Shown piece by piece: positions 45,881 through 47,012 of a DNA stretch of 47,012 nt (position 1 is its first letter; the number at the start of each line of letters is the position of its first letter). Both the position numbers and the translations under genes were made by a program. The stretch spans positions 1 through 47,012 of the forward strand of contig NZ_FOXX01000022.1 in NCBI RefSeq assembly GCF_900115845.1. The letters run 5' to 3'. The notes beneath the pieces were generated by a model, which was not told the DNA's origin, made no database searches, and worked only from the letters and a program-made list of their open reading frames with translations. Source of the stretch: Priestia endophytica DSM 13796 (lineage in GTDB: Bacteria; Bacillota; Bacilli; Bacillales; Bacillaceae_H).

Positions 45881-45912
45881 AAACAAAAAAACACCTTGAT
45901 TATAAGGTGCTT
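45881..45912 (-). terminator. Terminator of the nucleotidyltransferase pair
   Basis: Stem AAGCACCTT/AAGGTGTTT with T-tract on the minus strand; overlaps the stop codon. Confidence 0.75.
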
Positions 45913-46483
45913 AATTAATATCTCGTTTAATATTATCTATCCAATCACTTAACTCATCTTTTTCCTTTTTGGTCTCAGCTCTTGACAATAGATACTCCAT
46001 ATTTACTTCATTATAGTTCTTTGCCAATAACTTAAAACCCCAATAAGTATCTTGTTCAGACTTCCAATGCACTGCGGCTCTGAGTCTATCGATTATAATG
46101 TCTTCCAGAGAAATGAGATACACGTACTTATCTTCTTCAATTTCTACTTTCGATACCCTATTATAATCCCCTTCTAAATCACTTGAAGGAATTTCTACAG
46201 CAATTTCTATTTGATCATGTACAAAATGTCTGCCTTCCTTACTAAAACCTAACCTTAAGAGAATTTCTGAGATTTTTTCATACCCATCTGATACAAAGTC
46301 AATATCACGAGTTGCATAATCATTTTGGGTATAAATCTCAACAGAAAGACCACCTACAATAATAGGTTTAATGTTCTCAGCATCTAATAATTTTGTAATA
46401 ATAGCAGCTGTCTGTAACATAGCATGGTATTTGTTGTTTGGATCAAGGGAGTTAATTTCCTCACGAGCTATTTCAATATTCAT
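45911..46483 (-). CDS. MNT/AbiEii-like nucleotidyltransferase
   Basis: 190 residues. IIVGGLSVEIYTQNDYATRD followed by IDFV is the nucleotidyltransferase core (GG...D-x-D), and VYLISLEDIIIDRLRAAVHW is the conserved second motif of DUF6036/AbiEii-like proteins. Such enzymes act as toxin or antitoxin parts that add nucleotides to a tRNA or protein. AAAGGAAG, in the end of the gene before, serves as ribosome site, so the two are coupled. Confidence 0.8.
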   Translation of the reverse strand: MNIEIAREEINSLDPNNKYHAMLQTAAIITKLLDAENIKPIIVGGLSVEIYTQNDYATRDIDFVSDGYEKISEILLRLGFSKEGRHFVHDQIEIAVEIPSSDLEGDYNRVSKVEIEEDKYVYLISLEDIIIDRLRAAVHWKSEQDTYWGFKLLAKNYNEVNMEYLLSRAETKKEKDELSDWIDNIKRDIN

Positions 46484-46493
46484 CTTGTTATTC

Positions 46494-46700
46494 TTACTTC
46501 CTTTTAAATGAAGATAAAATACGCGCCTCTGTAGGATGCTTAGGACGTACTCGTCCTTGAATACGATTTCTTGTGCTTAGCTTGCTTTCAAACTTTCGTA
46601 TTATAGCATCTTTCTTTTGACTGTCACTATTAACTCTTCGTTCAATTTCTTTTAAAGTGATAGTTGTCATTTGTTTATCACCCTTATTATTGGTTTTCAT
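46494..46700 (-). CDS. Small basic protein upstream of the nucleotidyltransferase
   Basis: 68 residues from an ATG with GGGGTGATTG upstream; a second ATG at 46670 has AAGGGTGAT and would give 58 residues. Helical and basic (ITLKEIERRVNSDSQKKDAI, STRNRIQGRVRPKHP). It ends 10 bases before the nucleotidyltransferase, suggesting a two-gene toxin-antitoxin or defence unit. I do not recognise its family. Confidence 0.65.
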   Translation of the reverse strand: MKTNNKGDKQMTTITLKEIERRVNSDSQKKDAIIRKFESKLSTRNRIQGRVRPKHPTEARILSSFKRK

Positions 46701-46931
46701 ACAATCACCCCAATACCTTGTTGAGGTTAATGTATGCTATTAAAGGTGATTATATCATGAATTTTTTATAAATAACAAAAAACTAACATTTAGTATAAGC
46801 ATTTTGTCAATCAACAATTATAAGTTTAATGCATGTATAACTAAAAACTTACTGCTGACTGCATAATGGATTTATATTCTGATACAAGAGATCATCCTTA
46901 AATAAGAAAACTACTTATAATCAACATTATG

Positions 46932-47012
46932 GTGCGACAAGAAGTCGCTTTTATATAGTGTGGCTCACGCCACTAGTTTAGACGCAAAAACTATCCCTGT
47001 CCAAAACTGCGT
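46932..47012 (+). mobile_element. Group II intron, 5' end, continues past the window
   Basis: Identical over 81 bases to the start of the intron remnant at 43131. The 16 bases before both copies agree except one (TATAATCAAYATTATG), which marks the intron's target. Confidence 0.85.

Overview
The window reads as part of a large low-GC plasmid from an endospore-forming Bacillaceae (Bacillus/Priestia-like). Grounds: an alpha/beta small acid-soluble spore protein, two DUF3231 proteins, YndM/DUF2512, an Sda-like peptide, an RsbR-type stressosome protein and AbrB on the cargo side, and a plasmid backbone (actin-like ParM with a ParR-like partner, a 1.9-kb array of long repeats, a MerR/DUF3967-type DNA-binding protein, a Rep-like protein with a structured leader and antisense RNA, an FtsK-like ATPase and a replication-relaxation protein).

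Layout. 1-11.5 kb is a string of short cargo units (ydhR-like, DUF3231, SASP, rpsN, yndM, LysE exporter, second DUF3231, Sda-like, RsbR-like, broken CBO0543-type membrane gene). They are separated by terminators and by about 28-bp sites resembling the Bacillus XerCD dif site. 11.6-19.3 kb holds an OB-fold/ParB-like fusion, AbrB, a CGNR zinc-finger regulator, an HPP membrane protein, an L,D-transpeptidase, a decayed resolvase, a LacX-like epimerase, YbaN, a YozG/DUF2975 pair and a broken Rpn-type nuclease. 19.7-22.4 kb is a compact peptide-modification operon: two nearly identical 20-residue peptides, an E1/ThiF-MccB-like adenylating enzyme with an N-terminal peptide-binding domain, and an MFS exporter. 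DinB, PEP-mutase-like and two DUF1540 genes follow. 25-26.9 kb has a second OB/ParB-like fusion and decayed plasmid genes. 26.9-35.9 kb is the maintenance core. 36-47 kb returns to cargo: poxB, ilvD, YsnF-type stress protein, GNAT, group II intron remnant, LysE remnant, MOSC, DoxX-like, and a nucleotidyltransferase with a small partner; a second group II intron 5' end reaches the window edge.

Two things stand out. (1) The peptide operon looks like a microcin-C-type RiPP locus, but its precursors end in Gly instead of the Asn of known MccA peptides, so the product may be new. (2) At least nine good dif-like sites, plus weaker ones, punctuate the cargo. All those left of the maintenance core have one orientation and all those right of it have the other, as if the replicon were built from Xer-exchangeable cassettes polarised around its origin. 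A third point is the Rep leader: an antisense RNA with its own promoter and terminator and a repeated 8-base element allowing alternative pairing, which looks like a copy-number switch.

Everything was read by eye; family names come from recognised motifs, not from searches.
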